Of a stretch of DNA of 26,123 nt, positions 6,743-14,482 are shown one piece after another. The DNA lies in the NCBI GenBank assembly GCA_045580875.1, contig JAZNOP010000128.1:1-26123 (forward strand). Reading direction: 5' to 3'. Source of the DNA: SIG598 sp045580875. GTDB lineage: Bacteria; Bacillota; Clostridia; Oscillospirales; Acutalibacteraceae. Each line of letters opens with the position of its first letter. The stretch's first letter is position 1. Under the pieces are notes generated by a model that saw only the letters and a list, made by a program, of their open reading frames with translations, searched no databases and was not told the origin of the DNA. A program made the translations under genes and the position numbers.

Positions 6743-7495
6743 ATGTCTGCTCATTTCTGGTATCCCGACGACCGAATTTCACCCGACAGCGATGATGCAT
6801 TCACTCAGGAGGAAATAGAGGAAATAATTCAGCTTGTGCGCGAGAGCAGCTTTCTCGACGACGAATCAGGTGCGTCAATCGACGAGCGCATGACCGACGT
6901 TTTCGGCGGAAAGGCGCCCGAATGGAGCGGCTTTCAGACAGCTGAGGGCTTCTGCTGCGTAAACTGCGGCGGTGTGATGACTGCTGACGGCGAGAGCATG
7001 GGAGTGGTCATTCAGTTTGAAATTGCCGAAGATCTCGAAAGCTTTGTATTCTCAGGAATGCTCATCGACGGTGTTGAGCAGCCGGAGGGGCTCATACTGC
7101 AGTTTGAGGAGCAGTTTGCAACAAATCTCTGGGACGAATACGACAGCGGCGACGATGCTCTTCCGGAAGAATATCTTTACGACCCGCGCGGCAGGTTTGC
7201 AGCGAGCGGCTATGCCGACTGGGAGGAGTCAGCTCTCTGGGACGAGGACGGTTTTGACGAAGATGAGGACGATGAGGAGGATGAAGACGACTGCCGCTGT
7301 GGTCATCACCACCATGACCACGACCATCATCACGGGCATCACCATCATCACGACCACTGCGACTGCGGCGAGGAGGAGATCCTGCTGTATTCCGACGAAG
7401 ACGAAGATGACGACGAGGAGACCGGCTGGGGAGACGATGCCGCCGAGCGTTTCTGGTACGGCAGCGACGATGACGACTGGTCTGACGAGGAATAA
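6743..7495 (+). CDS. Unrecognised acidic protein with a Cys-flanked histidine cluster (likely metal-binding)
   Basis: 250 residues, preceded by AGGAGG with ideal spacing. I do not recognise the family. Residues 1-130 look folded: a helix at about 21-35, a CCVNC group (Cys71, 72, 75) and a strand-rich part. From 131 on, Asp and Glu dominate. In the tail, two C-x-C pairs (Cys184/186 and Cys206/208) bracket a stretch with 14 His in 18 residues (188-205), itself flanked by all-acidic runs (172-183 and 218-226). The arrangement is nearly symmetrical. Such His/Cys clusters bind Ni, Zn or Cu in Hpn-like proteins and in metallochaperone tails. There is no signal peptide or membrane helix, so a cytoplasmic metal buffer is the simplest inference. 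It is a single gene with its own promoter and a hairpin after it. Confidence 0.85.
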   Translation: MSAHFWYPDDRISPDSDDAFTQEEIEEIIQLVRESSFLDDESGASIDERMTDVFGGKAPEWSGFQTAEGFCCVNCGGVMTADGESMGVVIQFEIAEDLESFVFSGMLIDGVEQPEGLILQFEEQFATNLWDEYDSGDDALPEEYLYDPRGRFAASGYADWEESALWDEDGFDEDEDDEEDEDDCRCGHHHHDHDHHHGHHHHHDHCDCGEEEILLYSDEDEDDDEETGWGDDAAERFWYGSDDDDWSDEE

Positions 7496-7528
7496 ATCAG
7501 CAATAAACAATAACGGAATAATAACAGA

Positions 7529-7567
7529 GGCTCACAGCGGTGGTCGGTCAGACTTCTGCTGTGAGCC
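7529..7567 (+). terminator. Probable terminator after the His-rich protein gene
   Basis: A perfect 10-bp stem GGCTCACAGC (7529-7538) / GCTGTGAGCC (7558-7567), followed by TTATATATAAT. The U-tract is imperfect. Confidence 0.7.
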
Positions 7568-7763
7568 TTATATATAATATGGATTATTTTTTGTATCATC
7601 GGGAACAGCCGACGAAAGGTCATTCCTGCAATGGTGAGCATCAGTCCAGTGTCGTGTGAGAAGCTGTCTCTGCGGGCAGATGCGCGGATAAGTGTCCCTG
7701 CATCTGCATATCTCCGTCCGGAAGCGCATATAATCGGACAGATGACAACAAGGGGCGATATTT

Positions 7764-8354
7764 ATGGATTTTGCATTGAAACCTGCAGTGCCGCGCCGCA
7801 CATGGGGCATAAGCTATCCGGTCAGGCAGCTGCTGACGGCGGTTGGCGGAGCGGCTGCATCATTTGGCGCGGCGGTGCTTCTGCACTTTCTGTGGGACTG
7901 GTCGGGAGGTTATATGCCGGTGGCTGTGTTTGCGGCTGTCAATGAGAGTGTGTGGGAGCACGTGAAGATTCTCAGCTGGCCGTTTCTTTTCTGGAGCATA
8001 GCTGAGTATTATATCCTCAGACCGGACGTCCGCCGGCTGGTGACTGCGCGCACAGCCGGTGTGCTGACCGTGGGTGTGCTTACTGTGGTGTTCTTCTATG
8101 TGTACAGCGGCATTCTCGGCTATAACGTGCCGTGGGTGGATATATCAGCGGCTGCGCTTTGGCTGCTCGCCGGCGAGCTGGTGTCGATGCGCGTGCTCAA
8201 CAGCCGGGAACAGATTGAAAAATACTGGCTGATTCCGGCAGCGGTAATGACGCTTGTTGTTGTGATGCTGCTTTGCTTCACGGCAAGCGCGCCTCATATC
8301 GGATTGTTTGCCGATCCGGATACCGGACTTTATGGGCTCGAGCAGATGCCCTGA
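7764..8354 (+). CDS. DUF6512-like integral membrane protein
   Basis: 196 residues with about five membrane helices (roughly 24-42, 67-85, 98-118, 125-143, 156-174). It carries the motif NESVWEHVKILSWPF (60-74), between helices 1 and 2, and a C-terminal HIGLFADPDTGLYG (178-191). Both resemble DUF6512 proteins of Firmicutes, whose function is unknown. The conserved polar motif at a helix start suggests an enzyme or transporter site, but this is speculation. The ATG at 7764 follows AAGGGGCG. A TATAAT at 7729-7734 lacks a clear -35. It stands alone between two terminator-like hairpins. Confidence 0.8.
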   Translation: MDFALKPAVPRRTWGISYPVRQLLTAVGGAAASFGAAVLLHFLWDWSGGYMPVAVFAAVNESVWEHVKILSWPFLFWSIAEYYILRPDVRRLVTARTAGVLTVGVLTVVFFYVYSGILGYNVPWVDISAAALWLLAGELVSMRVLNSREQIEKYWLIPAAVMTLVVVMLLCFTASAPHIGLFADPDTGLYGLEQMP

Positions 8355-8407
8355 CAGATTACACGATTTAATCTGTTCAGCAGATAATTAATTAAAGCCT
8401 GAAATCA

Positions 8408-8451
8408 AAACCAGCCGGCTGCAGAAGGTGTACTCTGCGGTCGGCTGGTTT
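8408..8451 (+). terminator. Probable terminator after the DUF6512-like gene
   Basis: AAACCAGCCG (8408-8417) pairs with CGGCTGGTTT (8442-8451), with an inner GCAGA/TCTGC stem. The U-tract is short, so the strength is uncertain. Confidence 0.7.
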
Positions 8452-8557
8452 GTAATATGTACAGATAAAACTACTTAGCGTAATAAAAACGGCTTTCGGA
8501 AAGGAGAAAAACAGGTTGATTTGTAATATAACCCGTTGGTTATACGAGTTGTAATTA

Positions 8558-9514
8558 TCAGAACTCGTTCTTCAGACTGCGGGTGAAGAGCGCGTTGATG
8601 GTGGTTCGTGCGTCGGTGTGCTTGTAAAGAATATCATAGACAGCCTGACAGATCGGCAGCTCGACATCCAGCTCCTCTGCCATTTTCAGTATGGCGCAGA
8701 CGGTGTAATAGCCCTCTGCAAGCTTCTCAAAGGTCTCGCCCTTGACGTAGCTTTCGCCGAACTGGCGGTTGTGGCTGTATTTTGAGAAGACGGTTGCCTC
8801 GTAGTCGCCGAGGTGGCACAGACCGTAGGCAGAAAGCTCGTTTCCGCCTGCTGCAGCGATGAGTCGTGCAATTTCGCGTGTGCCGCGTGACATCAGCGCA
8901 CCCTTGAGGGAGGATATCTCCAGACCGTCGAGCATACCTGCAGCAATGCCGATGACGTTCTTTGCAGCCGCGCCAATCTCATTGCCGATAAGGTCGGTTC
9001 CGTAGTAGAAACGGATAAGATCGCTCGAGAAGGTCTCGACAAGCAGCTTCTTGACGTCTTCGTTCAGGCTGTCGATGACCATGCAGTTGGGAATACCGCG
9101 GTAGAATTCCTGAACATGACCCGGTCCGATCCAAACTGCAATAGCGTTGGAAGGGTCGGTGTTGTCGCTGACTACCTGCGAGAGGCGGCGTCCGGTGGAG
9201 ATTTCCATACCCTTCATGCAGAGAATGAATATCTTATTTTTCAGATCAAGGGGCTTGAGCTCGTCCATAAGAGACTGCAGACCCTGCGAGTTGATGGAGA
9301 TGACAATTGCATCAGCATCAAGCAGGCAGTCGAGTGAGGTGGAGAGGGTGACCGATTCAGGCAGCTCGAGCAGGTCGTTGCGGCGGGTTGCGAGAAACCG
9401 TGCCATATCAGGCATATCGGCGCGTCCGTAGAGGGTGACACTCTGACCTGAGCGGTCAAGATACCATGTTATAAGCGAACCCCAGCGGCCGCTGCCAATG
9501 ACAGAAATTTTCAT
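8558..9514 (-). CDS. gpsA: NAD(P)H-dependent glycerol-3-phosphate dehydrogenase, divergent
   Basis: Reduces dihydroxyacetone phosphate to sn-glycerol-3-phosphate for phospholipid synthesis, in the cytoplasm. The 318 residues are close to the usual 330. The dinucleotide site is GSGRWGS (7-13) instead of GxGxWGTA. Lys101 in CMKGME and Lys185 in GAAAKNVIGIAAG are the expected substrate and catalytic lysines, and HNRQFG (248-253) and ALMSRG (206-211) are family landmarks. The usual SGPSFAxE block reads IGPGHVQE (129-136), so this is a divergent branch and a related substrate is possible. The ATG is preceded by AAGGAG at normal spacing. The gene is monocistronic. A small hairpin (ATAACC/GGTTAT, about 8529-8544) lies after the stop without a clear T-run. 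Confidence 0.87.
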   Translation of the reverse strand: MKISVIGSGRWGSLITWYLDRSGQSVTLYGRADMPDMARFLATRRNDLLELPESVTLSTSLDCLLDADAIVISINSQGLQSLMDELKPLDLKNKIFILCMKGMEISTGRRLSQVVSDNTDPSNAIAVWIGPGHVQEFYRGIPNCMVIDSLNEDVKKLLVETFSSDLIRFYYGTDLIGNEIGAAAKNVIGIAAGMLDGLEISSLKGALMSRGTREIARLIAAAGGNELSAYGLCHLGDYEATVFSKYSHNRQFGESYVKGETFEKLAEGYYTVCAILKMAEELDVELPICQAVYDILYKHTDARTTINALFTRSLKNEF

Positions 9515-10365
9515 CTGATTACTCCTTAATAAATAATTGATTCAGCCTTTTAACGTGCTGATTTGCTACAGTGATAAGATTATCATATATTTTACCTGCT
9601 TGCAATATCATACTTGTTAATTAACGGTAAATTTAGCCATATATATCCGGTTAATGCATGAAACCGACCGCAATTGCAGGGCGGAAGGCTGTGCGGCAGC
9701 ACCCGGGGCGGCGTATTGTATTGTGCCGTCTCCGCGCATATTTCGGACGGTGATATTATAATTCAGGCAGTCAGAAAAATCCCCCGAAAATTGTCTGCAC
9801 CCCCATCGGGTCGGTGTTCCGACCACCCGATGAGGGCGCAGTGGTTTGCATTATTTATTGGAGGGGTTGAAAAAATCCAAAGAAAAATGAAAAGGGGGTT
9901 GTTGCCGGCGGAGACAGTGCGGATGTCCCCGCCGACTGAAGAGAAAGAGGTAAAAACATAAAGGAAAAATCTAAAAGGAGTAAGTAAGCTTATGGTGCGG
10001 CGCAGGTTTTCATAAAACAGCACCGCGGGTCAGATTAAATATATTCAAGTGTATAGCCGGTGCCGTAAGACAGCCGGATACAGCGTGTCGGTAAATATAG
10101 TAAAATATTTGTCGTTCTGATTTCGTATACCTGCATGATAGATTTGCTGAAGGATTTTTATACCATATTTTGTGCCTGAGACCTTCTGCTCTGTCCGTCT
10201 GACATTCACCAACTCCTTCCCGGACGTTACTGGCGGTCAATTCGGCGGCTCTCACCTCGCTTTCCTTTGTTGTCTATATAATAACACGGATATATGTTCT
10301 TTTCTTTACATAAAAATGACAAAATTAAGAATTATGATGAACAATTTGTTACCGCTGCAAATTCA
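9515..10365. other. 850-bp gap without a convincing gene; one strong hairpin
   Basis: The gpsA promoter should lie in the first 100 bases; I see only a TTGCAA with a poor -10 on the minus strand. A strong interrupted hairpin spans 9796-9840 (main stem CATCGGGT/ACCCGATG, inner CGG/CCG, outer CCC/GGG and TGC/GCA). Two tiny plus-strand frames follow: 13 codons starting at 9923, and 7 codons starting at about 9992 after a perfect AAGGAG. A minus-strand frame of about 80 codons (10010-10246, GTG start after GCGAG) has no family I know. The region could hold a small RNA, a leader or a decayed gene. Confidence 0.5.
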
Positions 10366-11613
10366 TCACTGCGGCTGATTCTGGTCGCTGATTTCAGCCA
10401 GCAGACGGGCAAGACGGTCCTCGCATTCGCGCGTTGCACAGCCGCGGCAGTCTCCGATTCCGCTGTAGCGGCGCTTTGCGAATACCGGACAGATATCGTC
10501 AAGTCCTATCTGCGCGATGCCCATATCCTTTGCGCGCTGCAGCATCCATCTGTTCTCGTCAGCGGTGGTCAGAGCGGCGGTCATCAGCACAGGCTTTGCG
10601 AAAACTCCGCCCAGCTTGCGCGTGACCGCGTATATCTCGTTAAGATGAGCGGTTTCAAGTCTGCCGCTCTTGCAGGAGATGAAAAGCGGAATGAGGTCGC
10701 GCACAGCAACAACGTCAAGTTCATTGCTTGTGGGAGAGGGACCCTCGCCGTCCCAGTCGATGCGGATATTTATCTCGCAGTCGCGGAAAAGCTCAGGGTG
10801 CTTCTTTATGCAGGAAAAGGTAAAAAGCTCGAGCGCGGCGCCTGCGTCCTGCAGCATGGCGCGTACGGTGGTGTTCTTGTATGTAAACCGCACATTGCCG
10901 CTCTTTGCGTACAGGTCGCGGATAAGTCCGGCATCGGCAAGCTCCTGCAGAAGTCCGGCGGTTTCATCAAGACTCATGCCCTTTATGCTGCGGAAGGTGT
11001 CGACTCTGCAGTTGTCGCCGTCAAGCCCCTGAAAATAGAGCACGATTCTGTGCCAGTCGGAGCGGTGGGCAAGGAAGATATACCACAGCTGACGGGCATC
11101 AGAGCGCGCATCGAGGTCAAGCTGCGGAGGGGAGAAGTGTCCGTAGCCGAGTGTTCCGGCGTGGGAAAGGTCGAAGAAATTGCGCGCGGAGAAGTAGGGC
11201 AGAGCAACGTTGTCAGCTTCCTCACAGCCGCGTATATTGGCAAAGCAGCGGCGGTCAATATCGTAATGGCATATCGGGATATCGGTGTGCTCAGCAAACA
11301 TACCTGCCGCAAGCAGGCTGAGATATTTGCCGCCGGAAATCTCCAGCACGCTGTCAGGAAATTCCTCCTCAACGGCAAAAAGCTCCTCGATTATGGCTGA
11401 GCAGTCGGAGGTATCCACACTGCGGAAATGGGTTTTTGTCTCAATTCCGAGGTCGCCGAGAAAGTCGTTTATCCAGCCGCGGGCGAGTTCAAGCTCGTTT
11501 GTGTCGGAAAAGTCACCGACAAGCACGATGTTTTCCGGCGACGGCTTGAATGCACAGGCGGCGAGCACGTTGAGTATCGTTTCGCTGTCGTAAAGCTCGA
11601 TTATAGTTTTCAT
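10366..11613 (-). CDS. Card1/DUF1887-like protein: CARF-type domain, winged-helix linker and PD-(D/E)XK nuclease fold
   Basis: 415 residues. The N-terminal about 140 residues are a Rossmann-like CARF-type domain; at the usual ligand loop (TGGTK in relatives) it has EISGGKY (91-97). A winged-helix-like middle (about 170-250) leads to a C-terminal restriction-endonuclease fold: Glu262 in the first helix, NELDVVAV with Asp300, then FISCKSG with Lys315. Where Card1 has Glu in E-x-K, this protein has Ser313, so cleavage activity is uncertain. The C-terminus has four Cys (375, 389, 392, 397). In CRISPR type III systems such proteins are switched on by cyclic oligoadenylate and cut nucleic acid, but no cas gene or array lies in this window. 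The start is the ATG at 11611-11613 after AAGGAG; a 22-residue extension is unsupported. The gene follows the S41 terminator and lacks a clear promoter of its own. Confidence 0.85.
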   Translation of the reverse strand: MKTIIELYDSETILNVLAACAFKPSPENIVLVGDFSDTNELELARGWINDFLGDLGIETKTHFRSVDTSDCSAIIEELFAVEEEFPDSVLEISGGKYLSLLAAGMFAEHTDIPICHYDIDRRCFANIRGCEEADNVALPYFSARNFFDLSHAGTLGYGHFSPPQLDLDARSDARQLWYIFLAHRSDWHRIVLYFQGLDGDNCRVDTFRSIKGMSLDETAGLLQELADAGLIRDLYAKSGNVRFTYKNTTVRAMLQDAGAALELFTFSCIKKHPELFRDCEINIRIDWDGEGPSPTSNELDVVAVRDLIPLFISCKSGRLETAHLNEIYAVTRKLGGVFAKPVLMTAALTTADENRWMLQRAKDMGIAQIGLDDICPVFAKRRYSGIGDCRGCATRECEDRLARLLAEISDQNQPQ

Positions 11614-11649
11614 TTCCCTTTTCTCCTTGCTTGCTGTGTTGATTATCAG

Positions 11650-11696
11650 TAAAAAACAAGCCGGTGCGCACCGCGGCAAGCCATGGTCGCACCGGC
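11650..11696 (-). terminator. Terminator between the S41-like gene and the Card1-like gene
   Basis: GCCGGTGCG (11660-11668) / CGCACCGGC (11688-11696), followed on the minus strand by TTGTTTTTT. A second hairpin, CCTGCTGTG/CACAGCAGG (11717-11725/11739-11747), lies before it without a T-run. The Card1-like start codon is only about 40 bases downstream, so read-through may set its expression. Confidence 0.88.
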
Positions 11697-11791
11697 AAAA
11701 CCGGACGGTCTTACAGCCTGCTGTGCAGTTTTAATTTACACAGCAGGTGTTAATTGAGTATTAATTTTATGTGATGAGTTGCCGACTAAAG

Positions 11792-13078
11792 TTATTCTGC
11801 CGGCTGGTCGGTGGAGGAGGCAGGCGGTGCGGTCTGAGTATTATCTTCAGGCTGCTCCTCAACTTCAGGCTGCTTGTCCGCTGCGGCCTCAATAGCGCTG
11901 CGCAGAAGCTGTACTGCGGTCTGTATCTGCGGGTCTTCGTCGTCGGAGAGCAGATAGCGGTTTTCCTGCTGATAGCTTGTCAGCTTGACCTCGAAGTCAG
12001 GAACAACTACGCCTTCCTTGATGGCGAGTGCGGCGGTGGTGCTCCATGTGCCGGTGGTGATGGAGATTGCCGAGCCGTCGCTCAGCTCGAAGGTCTCCTG
12101 TACGGAGAGCTGACCTGCTGTGGAGGTGCCGATGAGGTTTGCCTTGCTGTAGTCGTACATGGCGGCGGCAAAGAGCTCGGAAACACCGGTGGTGCCGTCG
12201 TTGATGAGCACTGACATGGGCAGGTCGACCGAGCGTGTGTCAGAGGTGTAGAGGGTGTCGGTAACACCGTCCTTGTCGGTGACAAGCATTATCTTACCTG
12301 CAGGGAGCAGAGTGTCGAGAATGCTGCAGGCGTCCTCATAACTGCCGCCCTTGCTGTCGCGCAGGTCGATTATCAGAGCCTTGACTCCGGCGCGCTGCAG
12401 CTTGGAGAGCGCTGAGTTGAACTGGTCGGGTGTTGCCGAATTGAACTGATTTATCGAGATATATCCGATATCACTGCCGATGGTGTGATATTCAACCGAA
12501 ACGATGCTGAAGCTTGCCTTTGTGACTGTGAAGCGCAGGCTGTTGCCATCGCGGCGGACACGCAGAGCAATGTCAGTTGTGGAGGAGCTGATATTGGATA
12601 CAGCCTTGTCGTAGCCGGTGGAGAGAACGGTGACACCATTGACATAGGTGATGATGTCGCCCTTCTGGAGACCTGCGTTTGCGGCAGGAGAGCCTGCAGT
12701 GACGCGGTTTATCTGGATATTTCCGTCAGAAGCCTTGGAGATATCGATTCCCAGACCGAAGTCGAAGCCTGCCATGCGGTCGTTTTCAAGCTCCCATTCC
12801 TGAGCCGAGAAGAACTGGCAGTCATCGTTGCGAAGTCCGCTGATGTAGCCGGCGGCGATACCCTCGCGCAGAGCCGATTCGCTGATTCTGCCGGAGTATT
12901 CCTGACGTACCTTGCCGTCGATCTCGCTGATGAGGTCGTGAGTTGCCTGACGGTCGGTGATGGCGCTCATGCGGCTCTCAAAGGTGTTGATTGCTACGGT
13001 ATATGTGAGTGTTATTGCGATAGTCACAACGATAGCCATAATGGATATAGCCAGTCCAAGAGGTATCTTTCTGTTCAT
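11792..13078 (-). CDS. S41 (CtpA-like) family protein with PDZ domain; catalytic pair apparently lost
   Basis: 428 residues: an N-terminal membrane anchor (about 7-30), a PDZ domain (about 105-190, VTAGSPAANAGLQKGDIITYVNG), an S41 core (about 195-365) with DLRDSKGGSYEDA (238-250), and a Pro/Glu-rich tail facing outside. Active S41 proteases have a Ser in S-A-S-A-S-E and, 25 residues on, a Lys in FGKG. The segment TTGVSELFAAAMYDY aligns without gaps: the catalytic Ser is Gly298 and the Lys is Gln323 (AGQLSVQ). The substrate-side Gln of the motif is kept. It is therefore probably a pseudo-protease that binds peptides or partners through PDZ. It lies directly after ftsEX-M23 but has its own promoter and terminator. 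Confidence 0.9.
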   Translation of the reverse strand: MNRKIPLGLAISIMAIVVTIAITLTYTVAINTFESRMSAITDRQATHDLISEIDGKVRQEYSGRISESALREGIAAGYISGLRNDDCQFFSAQEWELENDRMAGFDFGLGIDISKASDGNIQINRVTAGSPAANAGLQKGDIITYVNGVTVLSTGYDKAVSNISSSTTDIALRVRRDGNSLRFTVTKASFSIVSVEYHTIGSDIGYISINQFNSATPDQFNSALSKLQRAGVKALIIDLRDSKGGSYEDACSILDTLLPAGKIMLVTDKDGVTDTLYTSDTRSVDLPMSVLINDGTTGVSELFAAAMYDYSKANLIGTSTAGQLSVQETFELSDGSAISITTGTWSTTAALAIKEGVVVPDFEVKLTSYQQENRYLLSDDEDPQIQTAVQLLRSAIEAAADKQPEVEEQPEDNTQTAPPASSTDQPAE

Positions 13079-13145
13079 AAAGCACAGCCTTTCATTGGGT
13101 GTTATACAGGCGCCGGTAAGTGCCGGACGGCTGTATATTTAAATA

Positions 13146-13174
13146 AGTATACCACAAAAATGCCTGTTAGCCAA
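13146..13174 (-). promoter_or_regulatory. Promoter of the S41-like gene
   Basis: On the minus strand TTGGCT (13169-13174), 17 bases, TATACT (13146-13151). It lies between the M23 terminator and the S41-like start. Confidence 0.82.
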
Positions 13175-13273
13175 TAGATTATGAAAAATAACACGCGCTG
13201 CAGCGAAAAATCCACCGCAAAAAACGACATTGCCGGAGAGCGCATTCTTGTTTGAGCGGCAGAATCAATGAAT

Positions 13274-13311
13274 AAAAACAAAACGGAGGGCCGCATTGCT
13301 GCGATCCTCCG
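13274..13311 (-). terminator. Terminator after the ftsE-ftsX-M23 operon
   Basis: The stem CGGAGG (13284-13289) / CCTCCG (13306-13311) has an inner CGCA/TGCG helix and is followed on the minus strand by TTTTGTTTTT. It separates the M23 gene from the S41-like gene. Confidence 0.9.
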
Positions 13312-13321
13312 CTGATGCTTT

Positions 13322-14482
13322 TTAGAGGTAGTTGAGCGGGTTCTGAGCCACGCCGTTTACGCGGATCTCGAAGTGGAGGTGAGGTCCGGTGGAACGTCCG
13401 GTAGAACCGCACAGTCCGATGACGGTGCCTCTGCCGACACTGTCGCCGACACTGACGTGACGTGCGCTGAGGTGACCGTAAACGGTCATGTATCCGCCGC
13501 CGTGGTCGATAATGACATAGTTGCCGTAGCCGCCTGCGTTGTAGGAGCTGGTGACAACTCGTCCGGCGTTGGAAGCGATGATGTTTGCGCCGGTGGGAGC
13601 AGCGATGTCTATACCTTTATGGTAGCTGTTTGACCAGGAGCGCCAGCCGAACTTGGAGGAAACTCTGGTGTAGCCGGGGGAAGGCCAGCGCCATGTGCCG
13701 CCGACGTATTCAGCATCGCTGGAGTTTGCAGCAGCGGCATTGATGATAGCGTCGAGAGCCTCACGTGCCTTCTGCATTTCCTTGTCGATCTTGACCTGCT
13801 CCTGCTGGAGCTCAGCCTTGTCAGATGCAAGCTGGGAGAGAAGAGCATCGGCCTCAGCCTTCTGCTCGTCAAGCTCTTCCTTCTTTGCAGAGAGGGTGGC
13901 TTTTTCGGATTCAACAGCAGCCTTTTTCTCCTCGACCTCGGCCTTCTGAGCCATGAAGCCGTCCTTATCCTCGGTCAGTGCGGTGACGATGGCATCATCG
14001 TGCTCTGCCATGATCTGGATATAGGTGATGGTGGAGAGAAGGTCGTCGAAATCGCTGGTGGAGAGCAGAAGCTCAAGACCACCGGTGATGTCGCCTGCTA
14101 TGTACATTGCGCGGACACGGTCCTTGAATGCCTGATAGCTTGCGTCGATCTGTGCTTCTTTTGCGGAGATGTCAGCCTCAAGATCAGCGATTTCAGCGTT
14201 CTGAACAGCTATCTTCTGGTTGACGGTGTCTATCTGTACCTCGAGATTGGCAATAAGCTCATTGATCGCGTTAACACGATCCTGAACGTCTGCCTGACTG
14301 CTCTCGAGCTGGCTTATCTTGCTCTTGATGGTTGCCTGCTCAGCTTCGAGAGATGCCTGTTTTGCCTTAAGCTCGGCTTCGGTAGCGGCGCTGGCGACAA
14401 GTGTTGCATCGTGCGAAAAGAAAGCACATACAGCGAAAAGAACAAGCACGGCGCTGATACAGAACAAGAGCTTTTTACGCAT
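13322..14482 (-). CDS. Coiled-coil M23 peptidoglycan hydrolase (EnvC/PcsB-type partner of FtsEX)
   Basis: 386 residues with an N-terminal signal sequence (about 1-32) and a long coiled coil (about 34-250, Glu/Lys/Gln/Ala-rich, with a break at about 120-155). A C-terminal LytM/M23 metallopeptidase domain follows (about 265-386). The zinc and catalytic residues are complete: HKGID (His288, Asp292), GHLS (His337) and HLHFE (His368, His370). Unlike EnvC, which activates amidases with a dead LytM domain, this one should cut peptide bridges itself. The ATG at 14480-14482 lies inside the last codons of ftsX (8-bp overlap), with AAGGAGG upstream, so translation is coupled. FtsEX of Firmicutes is known to control exactly such coiled-coil hydrolases. 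Confidence 0.93.
   Translation of the reverse strand: MRKKLLFCISAVLVLFAVCAFFSHDATLVASAATEAELKAKQASLEAEQATIKSKISQLESSQADVQDRVNAINELIANLEVQIDTVNQKIAVQNAEIADLEADISAKEAQIDASYQAFKDRVRAMYIAGDITGGLELLLSTSDFDDLLSTITYIQIMAEHDDAIVTALTEDKDGFMAQKAEVEEKKAAVESEKATLSAKKEELDEQKAEADALLSQLASDKAELQQEQVKIDKEMQKAREALDAIINAAAANSSDAEYVGGTWRWPSPGYTRVSSKFGWRSWSNSYHKGIDIAAPTGANIIASNAGRVVTSSYNAGGYGNYVIIDHGGGYMTVYGHLSARHVSVGDSVGRGTVIGLCGSTGRSTGPHLHFEIRVNGVAQNPLNYL

Noticed and set aside
8520..8557. Terminator after gpsA
   Set aside because: A small ATAACC/GGTTAT hairpin exists but is weak and lacks a T-run, so it was not listed as a feature.
10294..11400. 368-codon frame antisense to the Card1-like gene
   Set aside because: The opposite strand carries the recognisable CARF-nuclease with a ribosome site; this frame has neither.
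10366..11800. CRISPR array or cas genes near the Card1-like gene
   Set aside because: No regularly spaced repeats and no cas-like neighbours; the two hairpins at 11660-11747 are single inverted repeats.
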